Below are positions 36,700-49,800 of a stretch of DNA of 64,000 bases, piece by piece. The notes under the pieces are model-generated. The model had not been told where the DNA came from and did no database searches. It was given only the letters and a program-made list of their open reading frames with translations. This DNA is from Vitis vinifera (Eukaryota > Streptophyta > Magnoliopsida > Vitales > Vitaceae), in assembly GCF_030704535.1 (NCBI RefSeq), contig NC_081810.1, positions 22,048,501 through 22,112,500 on the forward strand, given 5' to 3'. Made by a program: the position numbers and the translations under genes. The first letter of the stretch is position 1; every line of letters starts with the position of its first letter.

Positions 36700-37129
36700 C
36701 CGGTTCCCTGTACAATGTGGCCCGCGTGTCTTATTTCTAAATATTATAATAATATATTGACAAAAATGTATATTCTTAAAAAAAAAAAAAGTTTTAAATA
36801 ATATTTTGTTGTGCGCAGATATCCTTTTACGTTTGCTAAAAGAAAACTTTAAAAATATATGCAATCTTATTAATAAAAAATATTAAACTTATAGTTTTGA
36901 TGGTTCACTTAAAAAAATATACGAATTTTTGAAGAAAAAAAAAGAAGAAAATAATTCATCTTATAAAAATATGAAAAATAAAAATTCATGTTACAATCTT
37001 TGCAATTTGCCCATTTTTTCAGAGTATTCAATTAAAAATACATCTTGAAAAATTAAACTTATTTTTTTATCTATTGTAAAAAATAAGTTTAATATAAAAA
37101 AAATTAACAGGAAAGTATTTATAGTTAAA
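36700..37129. other. Intergenic, AT-rich
   Basis: A/T-rich sequence upstream of the unknown-function gene; nothing recognised. Confidence 0.6.
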
Positions 37130-37830
37130 TGGAAGGCAAAGTCCGCAAGATGGGTCAAAGCTGCGGACTCTGCGGTGGTGGCCACTGCGGACTCTTGGCT
37201 GCGAGAGAGCAGTGGTGGTGAAGTGGCGACAAAAAATGTATAAACCCTGGATGCATGAACCAAATGCACGCTCGTGATGCAATCTGAGGGGAGGTCTTTC
37301 TGCTAAAGTGCGCCGGTGGGCTGCCAGGATGTTTCTTCCCTCCCTCGAGTCCCTCCACTGCAGACGTGGAAGTTTCCCTGTGGCCCCCTCCGCGTTTGGC
37401 GTGGAGGGGTGCGGAGCGTAGACACGTCACGGAGACAATAATTGAATGTGGCGGCTCTAGAGTGTTGCCGAACTATCCGTCACGTGGACGTCAGTTGAAC
37501 CCCATTAAAAAAAAACGAAGCGAGCAGAGTCCCTGAGTTGTTAATCAGTTCACGTTCCAAGCCACCTATCATCTTCAAGGGTCCCTGTCCACGCGAGCGA
37601 GGAAGACGTGCCATGTGGACCATATGTTGTGGTGGTGAAGCCTCATTGATTAGTAAAAGACAAAGGTTGGATGCCAGGTGGACACTACTAGTCCACTGTA
37701 AGTTATGAGGACACGTCACACGCACGCAATTAGCGAGGGTTGAGATTAGAAATGTGACTGAGTGGGGATTACGAGTTAGTGACTTTTTGAAATTTGGTTG
37801 TGGAACGGTGGAGGTTGCTTTCAATCGCCA
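37130..37830. promoter_or_regulatory. GC-rich island with many ACGT motifs, no clear gene
   Basis: Sharp rise in G+C between two AT-rich regions. ACGT cores occur at about 37375 (gacgtgg), 37424 (acacgtcac), 37480-37492 (tcacgtggacgtca), 37550 (cacgtt), 37607 (gacgtgc) and 37710 (acacgtcac). These resemble G-box and ABRE-type bZIP sites. Minus-strand open frames (such as 37480-37824 and 37155-37430) have no recognisable domain. It may be a promoter of an unannotated transcript or the remnant of a gene promoter. Confidence 0.45.
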
Positions 37831-39625
37831 GTAATTAACCTAATCAATTGGAGAGTTTGAAAGAATCTAATTTACTCTCTCTCTATATCTCTATTATAGA
37901 CATAATATTATTTAAATAAAAAATCCTAACCAGTTTAATACGTGCTGATTATGCATATCCACTATGCTCTGTAGATAACAACAAATTTTAAAATAGTCAT
38001 AGAAGTTGTGATATTCTTCATCTAGCAATCACATATCAATTTCATTTGGATTTTTTTTTTTAAAAATAATATTATTTTTAAATAGTTTTTGAGAACAATA
38101 TTCTAAAACCTATGGCATTTTTTAAATTATTTTTTCAAAAAATAATTTCTTCTTAATAGGAATAAAACTTTAAAATATGATTTTTAATGTGAATGTAAAT
38201 GACTATTTTAAAAATAAATTCATAATTATCTTTATGACTACATCTATAGTTTTATTAAAAAAGAAAATGGAGTTTTGGACCAAAATAACCCTATAATAGG
38301 ATAAAATATAAATTCTAAGCACCCAAATGTGATTTGATTATCAATGTTTCGCTTTTCAACTTTTGGTACTTTTAAATTTACACTTTTACAATTTTTTATG
38401 ATTTTGTTTTTCATTTTTTCTTATTTTTCACATATACATAAAATAGTGATTAATTAATATTTTTAAAAATATAAGCTTTAATAATATATATATTTCATTG
38501 TAAGAGTCTAGTATTATTACAATAAAAACAAAAATTTAAAAATATTAATAAATTATGATTTTATTTATTAATAAATTAATAATATTAAAGTAATAAAGTT
38601 ATACTAATAAAATAATACAAAATGAAAAACAAAATCATTGAAATATATTTAAAAATATAAAGTTAAAAATACAAAAGGTTTAAATTAAAATCCCATTTGA
38701 CAACTAAGGCTTTAGTTTAAAAGTAAATACACATAAGGGAAATACAGTTTCAGTTCAAAAATAAAATTGCATTTGATAAATATATTTTTTGTTTAAAAGT
38801 GAAACCGCATTTGTTAAATGTGATCTTAATTCAAAATTAAAATTTGTTCAATATATGTGATTTATATTGAGTGAAAGACATATAGAGAAAAAAAAAAAGC
38901 AAATGTCGGAACAAAGCGAAGTGGAGCGACGACATTTTTCATTCAAACTTGTATTTTTATTGTTAAGGGCGAACGATAGGTTGTGGGGGGTGCGGGGGGC
39001 AACCCCCACGGTATGGCTCAAGGGTATTTTTGAAGTTTCATTATTTGAGGATTAATATAAATATTTTTTTTTTATGTAATCCTAATTTCAGATATAGTGA
39101 AAGTCTTTTTCATTATTTCGTAGATACTCTATCAAATTATCAAATTTATGTTTTTTTTCGTTTTATTTAATTTTTACCATAAATCAATTGCACAAATATC
39201 AATAAAAATCATATTTACAATCTATGTACAAAACAACAATAATCGTTGATGGCCTTCAAATATAATTTTCACAATCTATGTATGTCTAGGTTTACACCTT
39301 AATAGGAGAGAATGGTAGTTGAAGTGGATGGAATTAGAAGGGAGAAAAGACAAGTGGGGCCCTGGGGGAGGGTGGGGGTATACTGGTGGAGGAGGTTGGG
39401 AAGCACGTGAACAAGAACGGGGGGCCTGTTCGGAGTTCGGAGTTTGTAGTTGGTTACTTGGTGTTGGTAGTGCTTACACTACACGTGTTGTCATTACATC
39501 AATTATTATGGGTTTTGGGTTTTATAAGCAAAAGGGGAAGTAGTGAGATTATGAGAATATTGGGAACCTGTCACCATTCACCTCCACCGTCCATCACTGA
39601 TGGCCTTTCACCCTCCAAGCCCTAT

Positions 39626-39658
<33 letters not shown>

Positions 39659-40364
39659 ATGCACACACAAATCAAAATCAATATTTCTACATTTTATTTG
39701 GGTGGATAATGGATTTTCCTATTAAATATAGTGTATAAGTTGCCAGTTTTTGATGTTTACGTTTTGTATGTCTTCATCCATACACACTTTCACACGCAAG
39801 CTTCATCCCAACTCATGCTTCCCACTAGAATTTCAAGACATAATTTTTTTAGTCGATGATTTATTTTTATATACTACTATACTCATTTCATTTATTTAAA
39901 TTTTTTATATAAAGATTAAATAATTAAAAATATATATAAATCTATAACTAATTTTATTTATATATAATTTTTATAGTAAAATTAAATATAATTTTTTTTT
40001 TAATTTTTGTTATTTTTTCTTAATATTTTTTAAAAGCTAAACATATCTTTAAGTAGCTGTAAAAATGATAACTATTTTTTTACCTTCGAAATTAGAAAGT
40101 ATATTATTTTCTTAAATTGTGAAATAATAATTTTATTTGAATTAATTTTAGTTATAATTTAGATTATATTTGCTTTGAAAATGCATCTATAGTATTAAGA
40201 GGAAAAGAGTCTGTACTTATAAAGTACTAAGATTATAGGGCAAACGGACAAACATCTCATACGGGTCAAACAAACCCTCACACGGGTTTAGGGATCAACT
40301 CTAATACAATTTGTAACGACCCACTTATAATCATATAGATATTTTCCACTTTGATTTAAAGTCC
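37831..40364. other. Intergenic, with a (CT)n microsatellite near 39626-39660
   Basis: Mostly AT-rich. A G-rich patch at 38975-39010 contains GTGGGGG and CCCCCAC, which can pair. A less AT-rich part (39290-39710) ends in a CT repeat, resembling the leader of a plant gene, but no coding frame follows. No gene called. Confidence 0.5.
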
Positions 40365-40570
40365 ATTTCACAGCAATTTTAAGAACCATTTTTAGCCTTA
40401 AAAATGTTTTGGAAAAAAAAAATGTTTGACAAATTTTACGAAACAATTTTAAAAATCATATTAGAAAATTTTTTGTAGTATTTTACATAGAAATACTTTA
40501 TAAATAATTCTCTTAAAAACACTTCCATTAAAAATAAGTAGAATAAAAATATTACCAAATACAGTCTTAA
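40365..40570. repeat. MITE-like element related to 48530-48725
   Basis: It shares with 48530-48725 the order 'ttctcttaaaaacacttc', 'attaaaaa', 'agtagaa', and a right end of the form 'attaccaaatacagtctta'. The left end begins 'agtccatt' in both. Non-coding and more diverged than the other copy. Confidence 0.55.
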
Positions 40571-41389
40571 TTGCGTTGCTAAATAAAATTGATTTATATA
40601 ACAAATTTCATAACAATAATGACAGGATAAAAGTCATATTCTTTTTCAATTGATAATTAATAAAGGGAACTTTATCTCCTAAAGCAAATTTGCCCCACAA
40701 TAATAGTCACCTAAAAAAGGCTAGTCAATGATTTTGACGGGGAAGACAAAAATTATAAAGAAGGTAGAAATATTCTAATAATTCATAAAGGTAGAGATTT
40801 ATTTTCTTGTATCATAAACAGAAAATATTGATTTTATTGACGCATTTATCAATATTTTGTCAATTTGCTAGATGGGATATAGTGATTGCATGTTAATAAA
40901 CTTTCATTTAATAAATGAATTTATTATTATTATTATTATATTTGCCATATATGTAAATGGTAAAAATGATGGGACGTGTACCATCCCCTTGAAAAAAAAA
41001 TCTTATATATAAATAAAAAAATTATCCAAAATTTAACATTAATAAGTTATAATGTCTTGAAAAATACTGACAAACCTCTAGATCTATAATTCTTGATGAA
41101 AAAAATAAATAATTATTGTTAGAAATAATTTGGAAAAAGAGATTTAAGAATGAAGTAATAAAATTAAATTTTAATATTAAAATTTTAAAAAATAATAAAT
41201 ATAAAAGCATTTACTTTACAAATAAATTGATTCCTCTAACTAAGAATATCGAGAATTTGTTTTACAATTAAATTAAGTTTGTTTTGATGAAAATTTAATC
41301 TAAAGGTGCTGGTAAGAATAGAAATTGAAAATATCTATTATGTTTTGCTATAAGTGGCAAATCATTGTTTAATGAAGTTGTATTCGAGG
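40571..41389. other. Intergenic, AT-rich
   Basis: No gene or repeat recognised beyond low-complexity A/T tracts and a short (TTA)n near 40921. Confidence 0.6.
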
Positions 41390-41690
41390 TAGGTCACCTT
41401 GTCCTAACTGTGCCTTTTTTATTTAAAATAATTTTTATTCCCGTCATATAAAAAAATTAAATGGGACGATACGAGGCAAGGAGGGAGCCATGGGTAAAAA
41501 TTTAAAATTAATTTTATATCTAATCGAGATGGTATGTAATAGGGCAATACTTGAAACTGTCATATTTAAAAAAAAACCTTAAATCCACATTAAATTCTTT
41601 TATTTAAATTTTAAATTTATCCTTTCAGAGGCGGGGCAAGATAGATATTTGAAAAAACCCGCCCCATCCAATCCTGACTCTTCAAGACCT
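41390..41690. mobile_element. Non-autonomous hAT-like element relic
   Basis: The G/C blocks at the two ends (aggtcaccttgtcct, gggacgatacgaggc; ggcggggcaagatagatat, cccgccccatcc) match the layout of the element at 6267-7540, including the A-run before the last block. The exact ends are unclear. Confidence 0.45.
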
Positions 41691-43839
41691 TCCAACAAGT
41701 AGCTGAGAGTAACTCTAACAACTTGGTACTTGAAAATGAAACATTTTGAATAATAAATTAACAATTGATAACGGTCCTTAGTTTGACAGGGTCCACCATT
41801 AGGTGTGTGACATTATGGTTGCTTGGCATATGATTATTGTGTGAATTTTCGCAATTTTAGTAAACGAAATCATGATTTTAAGTGAGACATTCACAAGACA
41901 AATCAAAATTGTGTCGAAATCGACACATACATCCGATTGGGATATGTCACCTTCACTTTTGTTTCTTATATAAATACATTGCATTCAAGATTCGACCCAT
42001 GAAGATTGGACTCCCCAATGTCCCCATGGTCCGATTACAAGATAGGAGAAATAAAAAAAAGTGCAATTAGATACCCTTTTAAGAAATTTATTTGATATGG
42101 TAAACCATTTATGTTGTTATGTTATTAAATTGGTAGGTATAAGTTAATAAGAAGATTTATACGGGAGTTTCACTTTGGGACGTCAACTTATAGTAGAAAG
42201 ATTTCGTTACTTTAACTTCTCTAGACAATATTCGAAAATTCACCATGTTTTAAATTACATAGTGGGTCCAAAATTATTAGGGGCACAATTAAAAGATGCG
42301 CGTTGATGCGTCAAATTTGCATTTTCAACTACACCCTGACCCTACCATGACTCATGACTCGTGACCATGATTTGTTTTTTTTTTTTTTTTTTTTTAGGTT
42401 GGGTTATTTTTTTATTTTTCATTTTACCCATGTGTTTCACATTATAATAATTATTATTATTTTTTAAATTCAGGCACGAAGTCACTAAATGTGCTTGTTT
42501 CTAGTGGCAACATGTATCATGTTTTGCTTCTTTTATCTTTGATTCCATTTTTTTAAATATATATATTTTTTATTAGAATAGTTTTTTTCCCCCAAGAAAA
42601 TAAGAAAAAGAGAAAATAATTTTCTAATTCAAAAAATGTGTTTGGTATAGTTTTATGAGAATTTGTTCAAAAACATGTTATTTTTAAAAATAAATTTGAA
42701 GTGTCTTCCGCTTTTCTTGTCTTTTCTATTTTTTTTAAATGAGAAAATTATTTTTTATATTTTAATTTCAAAATAGAATTTTATTTGTAAAAATAATTGG
42801 AAATTATTCTTAATATATATATATATTTAAAAATTGTATTTGTAAATATTTACAAACAAGTACTAAATAACTAAGGAGTGTTTTTTTTTTTTCCTAGGGA
42901 AAAATAAGAATTTTCTTTACTAGGACTTTGTCACGTGAGTCTAGGTCAATAGATGGTATTTTCTTTATTTTTCTTTTCTTAAATTTGTTATGTTGGATCT
43001 CAAGAAAGTATTAAGAAAAAAAAAAAGAAAAAAAAAAGAAAAGAAAGAGAAAAATATTGTTTTCATATTTGATTTTACTATAAGAATACTTGAAAAAATT
43101 ATAATTCAAATTAATTAAAAACTTCTATATTTTTATATTATTTATTTATTTTATATAAAAACATAAAAATAAGTAAAATAAATTTAAAATAACTTATAAA
43201 AATAATTTATTAATTTTAAATCCAATTTTTTTTTTTTTTTTTTTCATCTTCTTTCCCTTTGCATTCTCATGGAACAAACATAGCCATCTATTTTCTTTCC
43301 CTTTTCCCCAATTTTCCAAGAAACAAACATAACTACCAAACATTGTGTAATTAAATACACCATGGGGATCTATGATAAAAATAATTTTTAAAAACTGCTT
43401 GAGAAATAAGTTACTTTTTTAAATAACAATAAAAATTCAACACATAATTCTATAATTTCCTTCCTGTTCTCATTAAGCTAAAAGAAAACAATGGAAGAAA
43501 GAGCTGGCAAAGGAAGTAGAAGATATCCCAGTCTGGTTGACAGTGATGATGGTGCAACTAACAAATCTCAGAGCCTAGCCATTCATTTAGAACAAGCCCA
43601 CTGAAATGACCCCAAAAACACATCTGAACTAACATTATTTTGTGATTTTCTTTGACCTTAAACAAGAAATAGTTTAAAAGAACATACAGTAAATGAGATG
43701 CAAAAATGAGAGTAGCACTTCTGCATGGCTCATGCTGAACAGAAGGTACAACAGGGCACCACAAAATTGACCATCTTCCATAACCCATCTAGTTTCTCTG
43801 CCAAAAATGTCAAAAAGAGATGTAAAGAAGAGTAGCAGC
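41691..43839. other. Intergenic; right part likely 3' UTR of the TIC100 gene
   Basis: AT-rich with a long T-run at 42375-42396. No gene seen. From about 43450 the composition changes and the sequence probably belongs to the transcribed 3' region of the minus-strand TIC100 gene. An acceptor-like 'TTTTTGGCAG' on the minus strand near 43800 could end a 3' UTR intron or lead to a different C-terminus. Confidence 0.45.
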
Positions 43840-46800
43840 TCACCTCAAGATTTTATTAGTATTTGGTACCAAGTAATGTATGGGTATATGCAAGGACAAG
43901 ATATTATCTAAATCTCCTTCTGGTGCTGCATGCTGCCATATATGGCCCTGTGATGTCTTCTCAGGTTTTGGCTTTCTTTTGGAGTTCACAGAGGCTGCAG
44001 AACATGATGATATAATCCGAGATTGAGATTTCCCATGGCTTGAGTGGCATCTCACCTGAAACTGCTGTCCTGCTTGTGTTGTGGCCCTCAACCTTCCATT
44101 TTGGCCAAGCACTAAAGGGAAACTCACTGAATCAAATGTTTCCGAGCGATCATTTGTGCCCTCAATTGATGGGGTGATAACTAATTTCCTTGACGATGTT
44201 CTTTCCTTCCACAATACAAATGACTGTTGTAGTCTAGATGGAACCTGTCAAGGCAATGAAAGCAAATTTTTAGTTTCGTTTCACTGTGCTTACTTGGCTC
44301 AGGTTTACGGAAAAATATTATGTCTAGTTGTGAGAACAAGGAATCAGGAAATTCAGGGAGGAGCTCAGTTTTCATATTTCCACACATACAAGAGGAATAA
44401 GGAAAATAATCATTCAAAAGCCAGATGATGGTGTATATATAGAACTTTCGCATTGTAGCCAGCCAACAATGTTCAGAACTTTCAATTCCATGAGCTGACG
44501 GCCATTGCTTCAGAGCTATAACTTACAAGGCATGGTTATATATGGTTGCCAAATCAAAATTCCAACACAGGTAAATTTTTGTCACTATTGGGACTAGGAC
44601 CTATAACCTCCCACAAACCCAACCCCCTGTTCCCCACCTGCCCAACCCTCCACCACATGAGCTAGGCCTCAAAGGCATAAACCTATTCTAAACTTACAAA
44701 ATGCATTCAATAATTCTCAAATGATTTGAGAGATGAGTACTAAAAAATACACCCAACATTGCAAATAATCCCTAAATTATTTACTTCTTTTACATGATAG
44801 GTATTGATTTTTACTTTCTATTTTTTGTTTTTAAACAGGATTGATTTTCTTAATCTTAAATTCATCCTTGGGTTGTCTCCAAATTATTCCACAATAGATA
44901 CCTACTAACTTCTGAATCCTGAATCATCCCTATCTTGTCACCTATAGCAATGATTGTGTCAAAAAGAATCTATGAAGAATTCTATAGGAAATCAGAGCTC
45001 ACCATTGAGATCAGGCTACAGGAAGCAAATGACAATGAGGATGTAGAAAATGGCGATTTCCCAGGTTTGTTTCCCTTCTGATCATTCTTTGTTTTGTCTT
45101 GTTCTTGAATAACAGTACCAAAACTTGATGGTGCATCCTCCTCATCTTCCTCTTCCCCATCCTCTTCCTCTCCATCTCCCTCTCCCTCTCCCTCTCTCTC
45201 TTCATCTACCTTCTCAGCTGAAACATTCTCATCTTGGTTGCTCAGTGTAAAAGTATCCTCTTCCTCCTGGAAACCCCTTTCCATTTTCTTCTCTTCCTCT
45301 TTCTCCTTCTTCTTCAACTCGTCGTCCATGTCTTCAATGGCCTCTTCCAGGCACAATTCAGCCTCTATGAATTCAAGCTCTGCTTCCATTAGCTTTCTTT
45401 TCATTTCACTCTCTTTCTTCTTCTCTTCACTCCATTTCTCTAGTTTTTCCAACACAGGGTTACATGCATTTTCCACTGCTGTTATAAGACGCTTCCATAT
45501 GTTTTCATCCTGTGTGCTCACTTCACGTCCATAGAACTCATCAAAACCAAGGGGTAGAAATGGGGCCTTCTCTGGGTCCACATCTTCCCCATCTTTCAAA
45601 GGCGGTTGCCAAAATAACCGGACCCCATGCGTTTCATCTTCAACATAATTGATTAGACGTCCAGTTGGTGTGTGTAGGATGAGGGGGTCTTCAGTACATA
45701 TTAGCTTTGATGGATCTTCGGGGTCAGGCTCTGGTTCCTTGTTAACAAGAACAAACTCTGGAGTCTCATCTGATGAAACAAAATTACAAACATCAAGCAG
45801 GAAACATGCTTGCAGTGCGACAAACTAGAAAAGACAGCAGCTAATCTATCAGAAAAGGGTTGGAAGAGTAAACTAATTGAGGCAATAACAAACAGGCATG
45901 AAAGCAAAAGATGAAACAATAGAAAGTGCTAAATGCTAAACCACTCAAGTGTTTGTTTCAATGAATAATCAGGTCTAATATTTTCTTCTTTCATTTCTTT
46001 AATTACTACTACTTCCAAACCACTAAATTATCCTTTTAGAAGAAAACCAGATGTCCAATCCCTGTGTTCATTTTATTTTTTTAATGAAAAATCATTAGAA
46101 AGCATCTCCAGTTCAATTTTCAAGGAAACAGATGGGGGGTGGGGGATTGAAGATTGGTACCTTAGAAACAAGAAGCTTTTCTTTCCAGCATTATTACTGG
46201 TATAAAGAAAATAATCATTCATTATTTTTGTCAAGAACATAAAGGGAAAGGAAAGACATTTGAGATAATCCATTCCCACACCAAAAGGTTGTTAGATCTA
46301 AAATTCCCTTTTCTTGTTCTCCATCCCAGAGCAAAAGGAAATTTCTTTTGGAATATGCCAAATTCACGTTCCTGTCATCTACAGAACACATGCACATGCA
46401 TGGGAGATAGGATCCACCATCATAACTTGATTGAGAGATCTGTCAAGTAAAAAACCATTAAGAAAGGCACAGAAACAATGCTCCAGGTAAACTACCACCC
46501 ATCAAATGGCTAATCTTTCCAACTGAAAACATTCACTGTGTTTTCTAATCTATTGAAGTTTCACTAGCAACTATCTTTTCCAACTACTATATTAAAATAA
46601 TACTTTGTTAAGGCATCAACCAAATTATTACTCAATTTGATTACAATGTTAACCCATTACCTAACAACTTAGGTTTTTCAGTTAATTATGCAACTCAACA
46701 TGAAATCAAGCCTTGGTTTTTCATGAGTTCAAATCTCACTGACTATTACTCTATCATTCATTGAACTCGTGTGTGTGGAGACTTATGTGAGCCCTGACAT

Positions 46801-49800
46801 TAAAGTTTAAGTCTAAGAGGGCGTTTAGTAAAACTTATTACTTTTTACTTAATGACTTAATTGGACTTTAAGTTATATTATTGTGAAGTTACTTATCAAA
46901 AAAAAAAAAAAGTTTTATAATTCTGAAGTTGTTAACTTAAAACTTATTACTTCATTTTTACTTTAAGTATTAAATTTGTTTGGTAAAGTTAATTTTTTTT
47001 CTAAACCATCAAATTGATAGGGCCAGAATTGAAGAGTCTGATAGAATCAAGTATGATATGAAGTAGCTGGCCTGATAGGGCTAGGAATTGACGATGTCTA
47101 ACCTTCTTTCCGCTGTTCTTATTTACTACCCTAAATAATTTTATCTAATATTTACCCATGTTAATTTTAACAAATATTTACTTTTATTAATTCTAAGAAA
47201 TAAATTTGTTTGTTATACATCCATATTAAAAATATTATAAACGTATAAAATCACTACAAAATATTTACTATAAAAGTGAATCGTAGATATGAATTCATGG
47301 AAGAAAATGAGACTATCACTAGATGTGAACAACTGAAACAAAAGAGATTTAAAATTAAGAATAAATTAATTATTTTGAATTAATACTTAAAGTTATTTTT
47401 AACTTAAAGTTATTTTATCAAATGCGCTTAATCTACTTTTTATTTTTTTATTTTTTATTTATAGGTAAGAGCAAAAAGTGTATATAAATAAAAGGGTGAC
47501 ACCAAAACAGGATGTATACAACAAAAGCTTATATGCTCAACCAAGTGGGAAAGGGGAAGAAACAAAAAACATCACTTGCCCTTACTTAGAACCTAACAAT
47601 CAATGAAACTAACAAAAGAATTAGGACACATATCTATAGACACCCTAGACCAAGACGACAAATTACATACAAAAGAATATTTCAACCTTTGAACCGATAA
47701 CTCCTCCTTCTCAAACGTTAACAAATCCTTTTCCTTTCATATTGACAAAAAAATACATAAGGAGGCCACTTGCCAAGCCTTGTTACGAACTTTATGACTT
47801 AATGACTTACATTAAGTTATTAAGTTGATTAAGAGGACATTTGGTAAAACTTAATATTTGATGCTTAAAGACTTAAAATGACTTTAAAATAAATTATGCT
47901 TAAATTATTAAGTTGATTTATCAAAATCATTTTTCACTTTAAGTTGTAATATTAAGAGAGTGTTTGGTAAAACTTCATATGTATTACTCAATGATTTAAG
48001 TTGACTTTAAATCAAATTATTCTTAAGTTGTTGACTTAAAATTTATTACTTTAAGTATTAAGGTTATTTGGTAAAGTTAACTTAAAATTTATTTTAAATC
48101 ATCAAATTGACATATTTACCCTTCTTAATTTTAACTAATAGTTATCCTCATTGATTTTAACTAATATTTCTTTTCATTAATTTTAAGTAATAAATTTATT
48201 TATTAAACATACATATTTAAAGTATTATAGATATATAAGATAACAAAAAAATATTTATTATAAAAAATGAGTTGTGAATGTGGAATCATAGTTGTAAAAT
48301 ATACTCTTGCTAGTGTGGATAAATGAAGCAAAAAAGATTTGAGATTAAAAATAAGTTAAGTATTTTAACTTGATACTTAAACTTATTTTTACTTTTAAAT
48401 TGTAATTTTAAGTTATTTTGCCAAACATGCTTAATCTAGTTAATGACTTAAATTAAATTAATAAGTCATATTAAATCATTATGTTGATTTACTAAACACC
48501 CTCTAAGTTACTTTATCAAACGTATTTAGAGTCCATTTGGTAGTGTTTTGAAAAAACACTTTTACCCCAAAAAGTGTTTTTGAAGAAAAATACGATATTC
48601 GTTAAAAAATCACTTGTGGTGTTTTCTAGAGAAACAATTGATAGGTGATTCTCTTAAAAACACTTCTAGAGAAAACACTTCCACTAAAAACACCTTGAGT
48701 AGAAACATTGCCAAACACACTCTTAATAGCTTAAGCTTTTGGTTGTTTAGTAGTTTAACACAAATGATCAACATAACATGTTTTAATAAAATTTCAAAAT
48801 AGAAGATTCTAATGACAAGCTATCTCTTCAATAGCACCTCTTGACACTCTGATCTTGCCATGTCAAAATCACAAAAGGATAGAGATCACATGTTAGGTTG
48901 ATCACCACAACTTAAATAACAAATCCTAGTTGCAAAACCCAAGAAATAACATCCCTTCATTCTTAGGGCGTGCCCGCTTTTATTGATTAGCGCTTTTTAA
49001 TATGTCTTTTTGTTCACCGTTTGCAAAAAAAATAAAAAATAAAAGGAAAAAGAAATAACATGTTCAACAAATGAGCGTAGCTAAAATGAGGATGTAATAA
49101 GGAATGTGGAGCAATATGAGTGATATAATATAGAACCAACTCAAAATAAAGGAGAGAGACTCTCTTTTGAAGCAAAAATAATTAAAAGTTGAAAACCTAT
49201 CCTCAATACACAAACCATTCTCTTTGTAAAGAATAACCCCAAGAAACTTCTAAAGTGAATAAAATTAAACTACCAAAATCAAAATAATCTAAATATTCTA
49301 GTTACCAAAAGCAATTTAGTACTGCAAATCAGTTCCCTCCAATTAATAAAGCAGTCATATTATGGCGTCTTATTATGCCTTTTTAGGATAAAATGGGTAA
49401 TGCGCTCTACTGTGTGAGGGGCCCTTCTAAGTTGGAATTGTTCTTGTGTCAGGAAGAAGAGGATGAAGGCTAAGAGAGCTGCCCTCATGTTTATTTTGGA
49501 TAATTTGGAAAGAAAGAAATAATAGAGCTTTTGAAAAAGGGGACCACGTGATCAAGCAAACTTTCACGTACATTTTTTAGGAGTGGGTTAGAACATACAT
49601 AGGTGATAGCCTTTTGTCCATGTTGGACTTCATTGATTGGCAAAGCTCTAAATGAGGTGAGGGAGTTGTTTTTTGTTTTCTCTTAGCATTATTTGGCCAT
49701 TTAGGCACCTTTGAACACACCGTGTATACCTTTATTCACCTTTTTGTTAGGTGCTTCAATATATTCTATCTTTGCCTATCAGAACAATGCCCTCCAATTA

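Noticed and set aside
37155..37824. Minus-strand open frames of 91 and 114 codons in the GC-rich island
   Set aside because: No recognisable domain, and higher G+C lengthens chance open frames; kept only as a possible regulatory region.
39319..39709. Gly-rich 74-codon and overlapping 107-codon plus-strand frames
   Set aside because: They overlap in two frames, end in the CT microsatellite and resemble no family.
45238..45534. 98-codon plus-strand frame rich in Ser and Phe
   Set aside because: It is the antisense shadow of the Glu/Lys-rich coiled coil of TIC100 exon 10.
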